This document shows, piece after piece, positions 1-6,385 of a DNA stretch of 29,839 nt. Location: the NCBI GenBank assembly GCA_934408705.1, contig CAKRVL010000026.1:1-29839 (forward strand). Direction: 5' to 3'. Within the stretch, counting starts at the first letter, position 1, and every line of letters starts with the position of its first letter. The translations under genes were made by a program, and so were the position numbers. The notes under the pieces were generated by a model. That model did no database searches. It had not been told where the DNA came from and was given only the letters and a program-made list of their open reading frames with translations. This stretch comes from an uncultured Blautia sp. (GTDB lineage: Bacteria > Bacillota > Clostridia > Lachnospirales > Lachnospiraceae).

Positions 1-387
1 GCTGTAAAACAGTATCTTCCGGATTACATGGGTCTGATTTTTGAGAAGATGTGTCAGGATTATCTGCTTTATTATTCGGACAATCTCCCCATTGAACTGA
101 GCGAAATCGGTCAATGGTGGGGTACAGACTCGAAGAAGAAAATACAGATTGATATTGTCGGAACACCTGTTGAGGGTAAGGACTATATCATTGGTTCGTG
201 CAAGTACAGAAATGAAAAAATTGGTGTGGATGAACTCGATTTGATTCGGGATTACGCATCGGTATTTGGAAAAGGAAACAACTATCATTATTATATCTTC
301 TCGAAAGGCGGATTCACGGATGGACTTCTTCAAGCACAGGAGCGTGGTGAAGTTCAGCTGATAACGCTGGAAAATCTCTACAAGTAA
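1..387 (+). CDS. DUF234-type ATPase/nuclease family protein, C-terminal part (cut by window edge)
   Basis: The frame is open from the first base and ends with TAA at 385-387, so only the last 128 codons are present. The visible part resembles the C-terminal DUF234 domain of the archaeal-type AAA ATPases common in Clostridia, which has a restriction-endonuclease-like fold. The segment 'IDIVGTP' followed about ten residues later by 'GSCKYRN' has the D...C-x-K arrangement of a PD-(D/E)xK core. The aromatic GQWWGTD motif just before it is typical of the family. The ATPase part would lie upstream of the window. A hairpin terminator follows at 400, so it is not co-transcribed with the SEFIR cluster. 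The role of these proteins is not established; family membership is from recognition, not a search. Confidence 0.75.
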   Translation, partial: AVKQYLPDYMGLIFEKMCQDYLLYYSDNLPIELSEIGQWWGTDSKKKIQIDIVGTPVEGKDYIIGSCKYRNEKIGVDELDLIRDYASVFGKGNNYHYYIFSKGGFTDGLLQAQERGEVQLITLENLYK

Positions 388-399
388 ACAATGCGAGCA

Positions 400-432
400 A
401 CCCTGTCGGTGAAGACTGGCAGGGTATTTTTA
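400..432 (+). terminator. Rho-independent terminator after the DUF234 gene
   Basis: Bases 400-407 pair with 418-425 as an 8-bp stem with one G-U pair and a 10-base loop, followed by ATTTTTAT. It begins 13 bases after the stop codon and separates the DUF234 gene from the cluster that follows. Confidence 0.75.
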
Positions 433-451
433 TCCCCATTTTTGGGAGGAG

Positions 452-625
452 GTGGATGCGTATTCTTCTGTTATTGTTGCTTTAGATAGGATTTTGAAAG
501 CAAGTAGGAATATTAGCGGACCGAAGAAATTACATTGCTTTGGAGCGAGTTATTTGTATTCAATGTTTCAGAGATTTGGATTATTCATATATAATCAGAT
601 TGTATATTACGCGAAGCAGGAGTAA
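452..625 (+). CDS. Small possible ORF or gene remnant of unknown function
   Basis: A 57-codon frame opens with GTG at 452 and ends with TAA at 623-625. The frame is actually open back to 413. The translation looks protein-like: 'SVIVALDRILKAS' would be a helix and the end is rich in aromatic residues (FQRFGLFIYNQIVYY). The purine-rich GGAGGAGG lies too close to the GTG to serve it well. In the other frame the same sequence sits well placed before ATG 456, but that gives only a 9-residue Leu-rich peptide. It may be the tail of a gene lost when the island was assembled. I do not recognise it. Confidence 0.25.
   Translation: MDAYSSVIVALDRILKASRNISGPKKLHCFGASYLYSMFQRFGLFIYNQIVYYAKQE
567..595 (+). 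promoter_or_regulatory. Candidate promoter for the SEFIR-HEPN cluster
   Basis: A perfect TATAAT at 590-595 lies 17 bases after TTCAGA (567-572), a weak -35. It is about 80 bases upstream of the SEFIR start and inside the small 452-625 frame, which argues that the frame is not a working gene. Confidence 0.35.
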
Positions 626-676
626 AATAAACCTATATTATGTTAGCTATTATGGGTGAATACAAGGGGGATTTCG

Positions 677-1942
677 ATGTATTTTATAAGTTATTCATGG
701 GTAGATAGTAAGCCAGATCCACAGGTGTTGCAGCTTGTAAATAATCTTAGATCTATTGGATATGAAATAGAATGTGATGTGATGAAAATTCAGCATACAG
801 CGTCCATAGATTTTGTACGAATGATGGATGAGAGCTTTCAGAAGGCAGAGAAGATTATTGTTATATTAAGTCCAGAATACAAGCGAAAAGCAGATTCTTA
901 TCAGAGCGGTGTTGGAACAGAATATGAAATGATTGTCAATGATATGAGAGATCATCCGAAAAAATATATTCTAGCCACATTTGAGACACCGACAAAAGAA
1001 AAAATAGAAGAAATCTGCCCTGCATTTTTAAAGGGAAGAGAAATAATACAAATTACATATCCATTGGAAAAATGTACTTTGCTGTATAGAATGTCGGATA
1101 CTTCTCAGTATATTTTCAGTGAGGTAAATGAAAAAAAGTTTATTCCGATTCCAGAGATTGTAGGTGGTAATGCAGCGGTAAAAAAAGTGATAGATGAAGA
1201 AAAAGCAGATAGCGAATGTGAAGAAGCAATTCCATCTGGATTTGATGAGTGTTCTAATAGCACAGCATTGTTTGATTTTCGCCTTAGACAAGCATTTCCG
1301 GGAATTCGAGGTCTAAAGATATTTGATGATCCAAAGATCTGCGTGGATAGATTAGAGATACTGCTGAGAAGTCCATTGAAATCACGAGAAATGACAGATC
1401 CAATTTGGTACTTTCGGGGAAGCAGTTGTATGAATATAGAGTCCTTTGAGAGATTATCAGATACAAAATGCTTGATTAATTGTGACGAATATGAGATTGA
1501 CAAAGTTGCGGTATATGTAAATCCGGGAGAGTATTATAGAGAATTTCTTTATATTCAGACAAAACCGGATGTTCCATCGGGAGTTTATGAGATGCCAGAT
1601 GATTTATATAATAATCCGCAGTTTGACTATGCAGGATACTATTATGAAGAATTTGGTATGTGTGGGGATGTACCGATTACCCGGACGGAATATGACGATG
1701 GAGCTGCGATAATCAATGGAAAAGTTGTACAATCTGGTTCAAACGCAGAAAATTTCAAGCTGAGACTTCGATATTTGACACCATATAATCTTGTGTTATG
1801 TGCCAAATTTCATCCATTTAACAGCAGTAAAGGTGATGAATTATCGAAAAAGTATTTAAATAATTTGTTAAAAGACGAGTGTACCTTAGAAGATTTTGTG
1901 CAGGCAAGTAGGGGATTACCACGGGGAAAAGAGATATATTAA
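677..1942 (+). CDS. SEFIR (TIR-like) domain protein, first gene of a candidate defence cluster
   Basis: 421 residues from ATG 677. This start is chosen over in-frame GTG 656 because AGGGGG lies about 7 bases before the ATG. Residues 1-150 look like a SEFIR domain of the TIR superfamily. The N-terminal strand is 'YFISYSWVD', a central strand is 'KIIVILSPEY', and 'GVGTEYEMIV' carries Glu82/Glu84 where TIR NADases place their catalytic glutamate. Residues about 150-200 are an acidic, Ser/Glu-rich linker. Residues about 200-421 form a second domain rich in Tyr, Asp and Phe that I do not recognise. SEFIR and TIR domains in bacteria act in phage-triggered NAD depletion or signalling; the role here is inferred. 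The HEPN gene follows 28 bases downstream. The gene is AT-rich with low-GC codon use compared with ftsH or uvrC, which suits horizontal transfer. Confidence 0.75.
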   Translation: MYFISYSWVDSKPDPQVLQLVNNLRSIGYEIECDVMKIQHTASIDFVRMMDESFQKAEKIIVILSPEYKRKADSYQSGVGTEYEMIVNDMRDHPKKYILATFETPTKEKIEEICPAFLKGREIIQITYPLEKCTLLYRMSDTSQYIFSEVNEKKFIPIPEIVGGNAAVKKVIDEEKADSECEEAIPSGFDECSNSTALFDFRLRQAFPGIRGLKIFDDPKICVDRLEILLRSPLKSREMTDPIWYFRGSSCMNIESFERLSDTKCLINCDEYEIDKVAVYVNPGEYYREFLYIQTKPDVPSGVYEMPDDLYNNPQFDYAGYYYEEFGMCGDVPITRTEYDDGAAIINGKVVQSGSNAENFKLRLRYLTPYNLVLCAKFHPFNSSKGDELSKKYLNNLLKDECTLEDFVQASRGLPRGKEIY

Positions 1943-1970
1943 AAGAAAGTTTTGAATGGGGAAGGTAGCG

Positions 1971-3416
1971 ATGATGAATAGAGAAATTTATACTGGCAAT
2001 TTGATGTATAAAGACATTTATTTTACGTTCATATATTATGATGGAGTCCTTAAGCTAGTCCCACAGCAAGGTCAGGAATATTTGCTTGAGAGAGAATTGT
2101 ACGGAGATAATTTTGTAGGCGGAATTTTCAGAACATATCCTTTATATAGAATGGAAGATCCATTTTTAATAGGAACATGTAATGAAACCAGACAGCAGAT
2201 GGTGTTTGTTACTAGATTAGGGGCATGTGTTTCAAGCATCAATGCTGTGCTTCACATTAAAATAGCAGCATATATAAATTACAGATTGCAACGAGATCGG
2301 ATAGACAGGATGTGTTTTCGTAGTTATGAACTGGATGCAATTCATCCTGTAAATGAATCCTTTAGCTTCGATTTTGAAGAACCTGGATTATCGAAAGGAA
2401 TCATGTCGGTTACTGCGAAAGATTTTGACTCTACTACAACAGAAAAGAATGTATTTCAAATTGAAGATAAAGAGGTTGCTGTCCAGTTTAGTGTGACGAG
2501 AAGCAGCAGTCATAAGATAGGTGAGCCACCTTTGACACTAAGCTCTGTAATGCTTTTTGAATTTGAAGCCACAGATGACTTCTTGTTCATTTATAAATTA
2601 TGGATGATAGCGAAGCAGTTTATCCAGTATCTGTGTTATAGAAAGAATGTTTATTTTCCAGAGGTGGAGTTGTCTTGCCCAGTAGAAAATGGACTGCATG
2701 AGTCTTTTGCAACTTTGTATGTCATACAGGAAAATGCAGAGAATACGGAACTTGATAGTATAAGGAAAGGAAGAGTTATACAGCAAAAATATATTGCAGG
2801 GTGCGAAGGCAAGATTCTAACAGATATTGCGAATAATTTGATGTATAACAGACATATCCCTGAAAAAACGGGACAATCCATTGATGCTTCTCGTTTTATA
2901 ATGATTACCGGTGCTTTTGAATGGGAATTTAGGAGACTTTATCCAGAGGGAGTGCCAAGAAGTAAAAAGAACAGAGAAATAGAAGAGATAGCAGAAAGTG
3001 CTATTCAAGACTTGATAGCGAATAGTACTGGCAGGCTGAAAAAGAAATATCAATTTTTAAAGAAATTGCTCAAGTCAGATTCTCTCCAAAATGAAATTCT
3101 GCAGGTCGGGAAAGATTATGATGATATTATCGGAAAGTATGGATCAAATTTATATCGCCTAAATAAGTTTGAATTAAAATATTCAGAGATGGGACAGAGA
3201 TTAGCGAGTCAGAGAAATCATTTCGCACATGGAGATTTAGATAAGGATTTTATTGGATATTCATTATTGGATTTGATATATATGCAGTATATTGTGTATG
3301 CCATGCAGTTAAGGTATTATGGTGTCAGTGATCAAAATATAAGACGTGCGATCAATGAACTGTTTGGTCTGAATTACTATTTTAATGATAATAATGAAGA
3401 AAATGATTTAAAATGA
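1971..3416 (+). CDS. ApeA-like HEPN domain protein, probable RNase effector
   Basis: 481 residues. The ATG at 1971 is chosen because GGGGAAGG precedes it at good spacing; an in-frame ATG at 1956 lacks a site. The layout matches ApeA-type anti-phage proteins: a beta-rich N-terminal half (about 1-260) and an all-helical C-terminal half (about 300-460). The C-terminal half opens with 'GAFEWEFRRLYPEG' and contains 'RNHFAH' encoded at 3213-3230. That is the R-x4-H signature of HEPN ribonucleases, with R415 and H420 as likely catalytic residues. Known ApeA proteins abort phage infection by RNA cleavage; here the function is inferred. It sits 28 bases after the SEFIR gene, and its stop codon is adjacent to the ribosome binding site of the next gene, so the three are probably co-translated. 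Confidence 0.7.
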   Translation: MMNREIYTGNLMYKDIYFTFIYYDGVLKLVPQQGQEYLLERELYGDNFVGGIFRTYPLYRMEDPFLIGTCNETRQQMVFVTRLGACVSSINAVLHIKIAAYINYRLQRDRIDRMCFRSYELDAIHPVNESFSFDFEEPGLSKGIMSVTAKDFDSTTTEKNVFQIEDKEVAVQFSVTRSSSHKIGEPPLTLSSVMLFEFEATDDFLFIYKLWMIAKQFIQYLCYRKNVYFPEVELSCPVENGLHESFATLYVIQENAENTELDSIRKGRVIQQKYIAGCEGKILTDIANNLMYNRHIPEKTGQSIDASRFIMITGAFEWEFRRLYPEGVPRSKKNREIEEIAESAIQDLIANSTGRLKKKYQFLKKLLKSDSLQNEILQVGKDYDDIIGKYGSNLYRLNKFELKYSEMGQRLASQRNHFAHGDLDKDFIGYSLLDLIYMQYIVYAMQLRYYGVSDQNIRRAINELFGLNYYFNDNNEENDLK

Positions 3417-3430
3417 GGAGGAATTACACA

Positions 3431-4084
3431 ATGAACTTAGAGGAATTAAAGAAACAGGCAAATGCTGAAAACGAAAAAAAGGAAATTATTGGGAATTTGC
3501 AGGAGGAAGTGATTGCAAAATTTGAAGAATTTTTTACTGCAATGGATACAAGCTATCCGCTTTGGAATGCCAAAATGAAAGAGACAGTAAATATGTTTGT
3601 TGCTGATTTTGAGAAATATTTTTCAGCGAATGGATTTGATATAAAGGTTGCCATGCCTTTGACAGATGAACAGTATGGATTATTGGAAGCAACTTATAAG
3701 GAGTTAAAATTCACATTGTCAAATGTTAATTATGATCAAGAATCATTTGGGCTATTGAAGGATGGAAGGGGAATTGCAGAGTTTACTTTTGGATGCCCAG
3801 AAGGAACACCAAATTATTTTGCATGGAAGGATCTTCTTGTTGTAAATAAGACTCGACTCGTTGATATGAATGGTAATGTGAAAGACATTTACAAAAAGTT
3901 TGTTTCTCAATTTACAACAGAAGAGGAACTGAAACTTCTGGAAAAGAAAATTGAAATCAATATTAAGCATTTCCAGGATGCTATTGAGGCGGTCAACGCT
4001 ACGGATCTGCGTATTTTTTGTGAGACAGAAAAGGGACATTCAGTTTGTAAGGACTTTGCAGAATTTATAGCACAAATTGGATAA
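3431..4084 (+). CDS. Uncharacterised 217-residue protein of the SEFIR-HEPN cluster
   Basis: Start ATG 3431 is preceded by GAGGAGG, which directly follows the HEPN stop (14-base gap), so coupling is likely. In-frame earlier starts at 3413 lack a site. The N-terminal 45 residues are highly charged and helical (LKKQANAENEKKEIIGN). The middle has alternating beta-like segments around 'GRGIAEFTFGCPEGTP', and the C-terminal third is predicted helical with Lys/Glu-rich segments. There is no signal peptide or membrane segment. I do not recognise the family. Position suggests an accessory or regulatory subunit of the cluster, such as a sensor or antitoxin; this is inference only. The next frame continues in the same reading frame after a single TAA. 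Confidence 0.8.
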   Translation: MNLEELKKQANAENEKKEIIGNLQEEVIAKFEEFFTAMDTSYPLWNAKMKETVNMFVADFEKYFSANGFDIKVAMPLTDEQYGLLEATYKELKFTLSNVNYDQESFGLLKDGRGIAEFTFGCPEGTPNYFAWKDLLVVNKTRLVDMNGNVKDIYKKFVSQFTTEEELKLLEKKIEINIKHFQDAIEAVNATDLRIFCETEKGHSVCKDFAEFIAQIG

Positions 4085-4105
4085 AAGAAAAGGGAGAGTA
4101 ACGAG

Positions 4106-4381
4106 ATTGTTTTTATACATTTTAGAAAATACAACGAGCCAAATGATGAGAAAAAGGCGTCACGTCCGGTTTCACTAATCACGGCAACTTTGAAAATTGA
4201 GAAGCGATTAATAGCAAACGAATTTTCTACCATATTTGATAGCATAAAAAACAATCAGAAAGATATACTTTTCGTAATCGACTGTAGCCAGATAACCATT
4301 GAAAATCTTGCCGGTGAGCTGGAAAAATATAGGAGCAGATTTTCTGATGCGGTTAAGGAATTTCAGGCTGTAATCGGGTAA
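4106..4381 (+). CDS. Small 91-residue ORF with non-standard (ATT) start, end of the candidate defence cluster
   Basis: The frame is open from 4085 to the TAA at 4379-4381 but has no ATG or GTG near its 5' end. The only usual start is TTG 4190, which has no ribosome binding site and would cut off 28 protein-like residues. AAAGGGAGAG at 4088-4096 sits about 9 bases before ATT 4106. Translation from there gives a soluble mixed alpha/beta protein with 'DILFVIDCSQITIENL' as a probable strand-helix unit. It lies in the same frame as the preceding gene, separated by one TAA, so it may instead be a tail severed by a nonsense change or read through. Family not recognised. Confidence 0.5.
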   Translation: MVFIHFRKYNEPNDEKKASRPVSLITATLKIEKRLIANEFSTIFDSIKNNQKDILFVIDCSQITIENLAGELEKYRSRFSDAVKEFQAVIG

Positions 4382-4457
4382 TTACGGTATATTCTTTTCA
4401 AAAGTGGTATTTTGGGGCATGTGCCAACTCATCCGCACAGTTGTTTTCAAAATCACA

Positions 4458-4488
4458 TTTTAGGAAGTTCACAGTGAACTTCCTAAAA
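4458..4488. repeat. 31-bp perfect palindrome between the defence cluster and the Rpn gene
   Basis: Bases 4458-4472 are the exact reverse complement of 4474-4488, with a single A at 4473 as centre. As RNA it folds into a 14-15 bp hairpin flanked by A- and U-runs and could act as a bidirectional terminator. As DNA its near-perfect symmetry also suits a dimeric protein binding site or a recombination end. Confidence 0.85.
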
Positions 4489-4502
4489 GTTTTATAAAAC
4501 TT
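4487..4502. repeat. 16-bp perfect palindrome adjoining the 31-bp palindrome
   Basis: AAGTTTTA at 4487-4494 is the exact reverse complement of 4495-4502. It shares two bases with the end of the larger palindrome, giving two consecutive dyads. Confidence 0.7.
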
Positions 4503-4594
4503 ATTAAATTAAATTTATACTATTTTAAGATATATCTCTTTTCAAAAAGGGGCTGATATGCTATTCTGTATACATCATAAGAGTTTCAAGTCTG

Positions 4595-4600
4595 TATAAT
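4595..4600 (+). promoter_or_regulatory. Candidate -10 box for the Rpn-family gene
   Basis: TATAAT preceded directly by TG, about 50 bases before the start codon. No convincing -35 is seen at 16-18 bases upstream. Confidence 0.35.
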
Positions 4601-4647
4601 CTACATAAGCTCTTCTGAAAAACAAATCATAGAAGGTGGTGGAATCC

Positions 4648-5676
4648 ATGGGAAGAAAGGATATCATCACAAAAGAGTACATGGGGGACACAGAGGTATT
4701 TGCGGATGTGTTCAACCATATGATCTACCAAGGAAGAAAGGTTATTAATCCTAAGAATCTGAAGGAACTGGATACAGCGAAGATGATTATTCCATATGGA
4801 GCTGACGGGGCGGAGGTGCCTTATCAGAAATACCGGGATGTGTTTAAGATCCTGTGTGCCATGGAAGATGAAAATGCGGTGTATCTGCTTCTGGGAGTGG
4901 AGAACCAATCCACGATCCATTATGCGATGCCGGTGAAAAATATGGTTTACGATTCGCTGGAATATGCGGCGCAGGTGCAGAAATCAGAGTCTTCGCATAG
5001 AGGAGCATTGCGGAAAAAGGCTCCTAATGAGAAGAAACCAGATCCAGCAGAGTTTCTTTCTGGTTTTTACAGAGAAGACAGGCTGCTTCCGATTATAACA
5101 GTAGTCGTGTACTTCGGAGCTGACAGCTGGGACGCACCCAGGTCGTTGCATGAGATGCTGGTGGTGCAGGATGAAAAGATATTATCTTTGGTTCCGGATT
5201 ATCGGATCAATCTGATCGCACCTGGGGAGATGAGTGAAGAGGAGCTGGAGCACTTTACTTCTAATTTTCATGAGGTAATGCAGTTTATTAAGTATTCCAA
5301 GGACGCAGAGAAGCTAAGCCAGCTCGTAGAAGATAATGCTGCATTTGAAACTATGGACAGGAAGGCTGTCCGTGTAATGGAGGAGATGACGGGAATGAAG
5401 ATAGAAAAAGCGGATGAGGAAGAAAAGGTGAATGTATGTAAAGCAATTCAGGGTATTGAGGAAAGGGGCCGAATTGCGGGATTAGCCGAGGGGCGATCAG
5501 CGGGATTAGCCGAGGGGCGTGCTGCTGGACGAGCCGTTGGACGATCTGAAGGAATTCAGCATGAGCAGAAGCTGACAAAAGCTCTGTTAAGAGACAACCG
5601 CATTGACGATCTGAAACGTGCTCTTGAAGATCCTGATTTTCGCCAGAAACTTTTGGAAGAGTATGGAATTGATTAA
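4648..5676 (+). CDS. Rpn family recombination-promoting nuclease / YhgA-like putative transposase
   Basis: 342 residues from ATG 4648, preceded by AGAAGGTGG; upstream in-frame GTGs overlap that site. The N-terminal 'DTEVFADVFNHMIYQG' and the later 'LLPIITVVVYFGADSWD' match the PD-(D/E)xK core of the Rpn/transposase_31 family. The Asp/Glu of the first block and the hydrophobic strand of the second are the expected active-site region. Residues about 277-305 are a run of Gly-Leu-Ala-Glu-Gly type repeats, as usual before the C-terminus of these proteins. E. coli RpnA relatives are DNA endonucleases that promote RecA-independent recombination. Clostridial genomes carry many variable copies, so this is a mobile-associated accessory gene. 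Its own function is untested. Confidence 0.8.
   Translation: MGRKDIITKEYMGDTEVFADVFNHMIYQGRKVINPKNLKELDTAKMIIPYGADGAEVPYQKYRDVFKILCAMEDENAVYLLLGVENQSTIHYAMPVKNMVYDSLEYAAQVQKSESSHRGALRKKAPNEKKPDPAEFLSGFYREDRLLPIITVVVYFGADSWDAPRSLHEMLVVQDEKILSLVPDYRINLIAPGEMSEEELEHFTSNFHEVMQFIKYSKDAEKLSQLVEDNAAFETMDRKAVRVMEEMTGMKIEKADEEEKVNVCKAIQGIEERGRIAGLAEGRSAGLAEGRAAGRAVGRSEGIQHEQKLTKALLRDNRIDDLKRALEDPDFRQKLLEEYGID
5476..5519 (+). repeat. 24-bp tandem duplication inside the Rpn gene
   Basis: A 20-base unit at 5476-5495 recurs exactly at 5500-5519 (period 24). It encodes duplicate Ala-Gly-Leu-Ala-Glu-Gly-Arg-Ser type octapeptides, consistent with replication slippage changing the length of the linker without shifting the frame. 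Confidence 0.9.
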
Positions 5677-5687
5677 ACAGAGATTGC

Positions 5688-5807
5688 ATGGACGAATCAG
5701 AACGACCATATAAGATGAATGCGAAACGTTTACAATTGTATATGAAAAATGTCTATCAGACATATGATTCGCAGGGAAAGGCAGGTAGCAATAATGACCA
5801 GACCTAA
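5688..5807 (+). CDS. Possible 39-residue ORF overlapping the next gene
   Basis: ATG 5688 to TAA 5805-5807 gives a Tyr- and Lys-rich peptide (RLQLYMKNVYQTYDSQGKAG). It overlaps the start of the HTH-like gene by 14 bases in another frame, a layout common in coupled genes. No clear ribosome binding site precedes it. It could be the remaining C-terminal piece of a longer protein. Confidence 0.25.
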   Translation: MDESERPYKMNAKRLQLYMKNVYQTYDSQGKAGSNNDQT

Positions 5808-6315
5808 TAAGTTTCCAGAGTATAATGCAGACCTGATACAGAAAGAATTGATAGAAGCTGTAACAGAATCATATGAAGAAACCGGAGAGCTGAAGATTAT
5901 AGCCAATGAGTTTGACTTATCGCCATTGAAAATACGCGAGGCTGCTGTTGAGTTATTGCGTAAGAAGCGGGATGAGGATGCTCTATGGTCTGCAATAATT
6001 GCATTTCAAGGGTATCCCTTTCATACCTATTCCGGCTTGCCTTTTTTCTACAAAATCCCAGTGGGAAGAAAAGGATTGCTTAATAAGGAACTTTTGGTGG
6101 ATCGAAGAGATAAGAGTAAAAGCTTAACATGGAGCTCTGTAATGCTTGCATATGAAAAAATCAGGAAATTAGATGGACAGATTGTTGAGAAGCCCAAAAA
6201 TATAGGGGACATAAGGGGAATTTCTTATATATATCCTATATTTTATCGGTTTGGATTGATTGATGTGCCAGAAAAAGTAGCTGCAAGGATGGAATTGAAA
6301 AGTGTAGGAAATTAA
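5794..6315 (+). CDS. Conserved hypothetical protein with N-terminal HTH-like segment
   Basis: 173 residues from ATG 5794, preceded by AGGCAGG; the longer frame from 5749 has no site. The first 50 residues end in 'IANEFDLSPLKIR', which looks like the recognition part of a helix-turn-helix. The rest ('AIIAFQGYPFHTYSGLPF', 'LVDRRDKSKSLTWSSV', 'GDIRGISYIYPIFYRFG') resembles a conserved C-terminal domain I associate with longer plasmid- or element-linked proteins of Clostridia. In those the HTH and C-terminal parts are separated by a further stretch. Here they are joined almost directly, suggesting an in-frame internal deletion. Function is unknown; a DNA-binding role in mobile DNA is inference. 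Transcription probably ends at the 6333 hairpin. Confidence 0.65.
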   Translation: MTRPNKFPEYNADLIQKELIEAVTESYEETGELKIIANEFDLSPLKIREAAVELLRKKRDEDALWSAIIAFQGYPFHTYSGLPFFYKIPVGRKGLLNKELLVDRRDKSKSLTWSSVMLAYEKIRKLDGQIVEKPKNIGDIRGISYIYPIFYRFGLIDVPEKVAARMELKSVGN

Positions 6316-6332
6316 GGCATTATGAGATGATG

Positions 6333-6371
6333 AAAAGGACAGGCGTGGATTTCTCCACTGCCTGTCCTTTT
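6333..6371. terminator. Bidirectional hairpin terminator
   Basis: AAAAGGACAGGC at 6333-6344 pairs with the complementary run ending at 6371, extended by GTGGA/TCCAC with one bulged base. A-run and T-run flank it on both sides. It serves the convergent HTH-like gene and the secreted-protein gene. Confidence 0.8.
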
Positions 6372-6385
6372 GCGAGGGGAATGTA

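Noticed and set aside
1..387. DUF234 gene as part of the SEFIR-HEPN defence cluster
   Set aside because: A terminator and about 290 bases separate it from the SEFIR gene, so shared function is not supported.
4636..4647. Upstream GTG starts for the Rpn gene
   Set aside because: They overlap the ribosome binding site; ATG 4648 has correct spacing.
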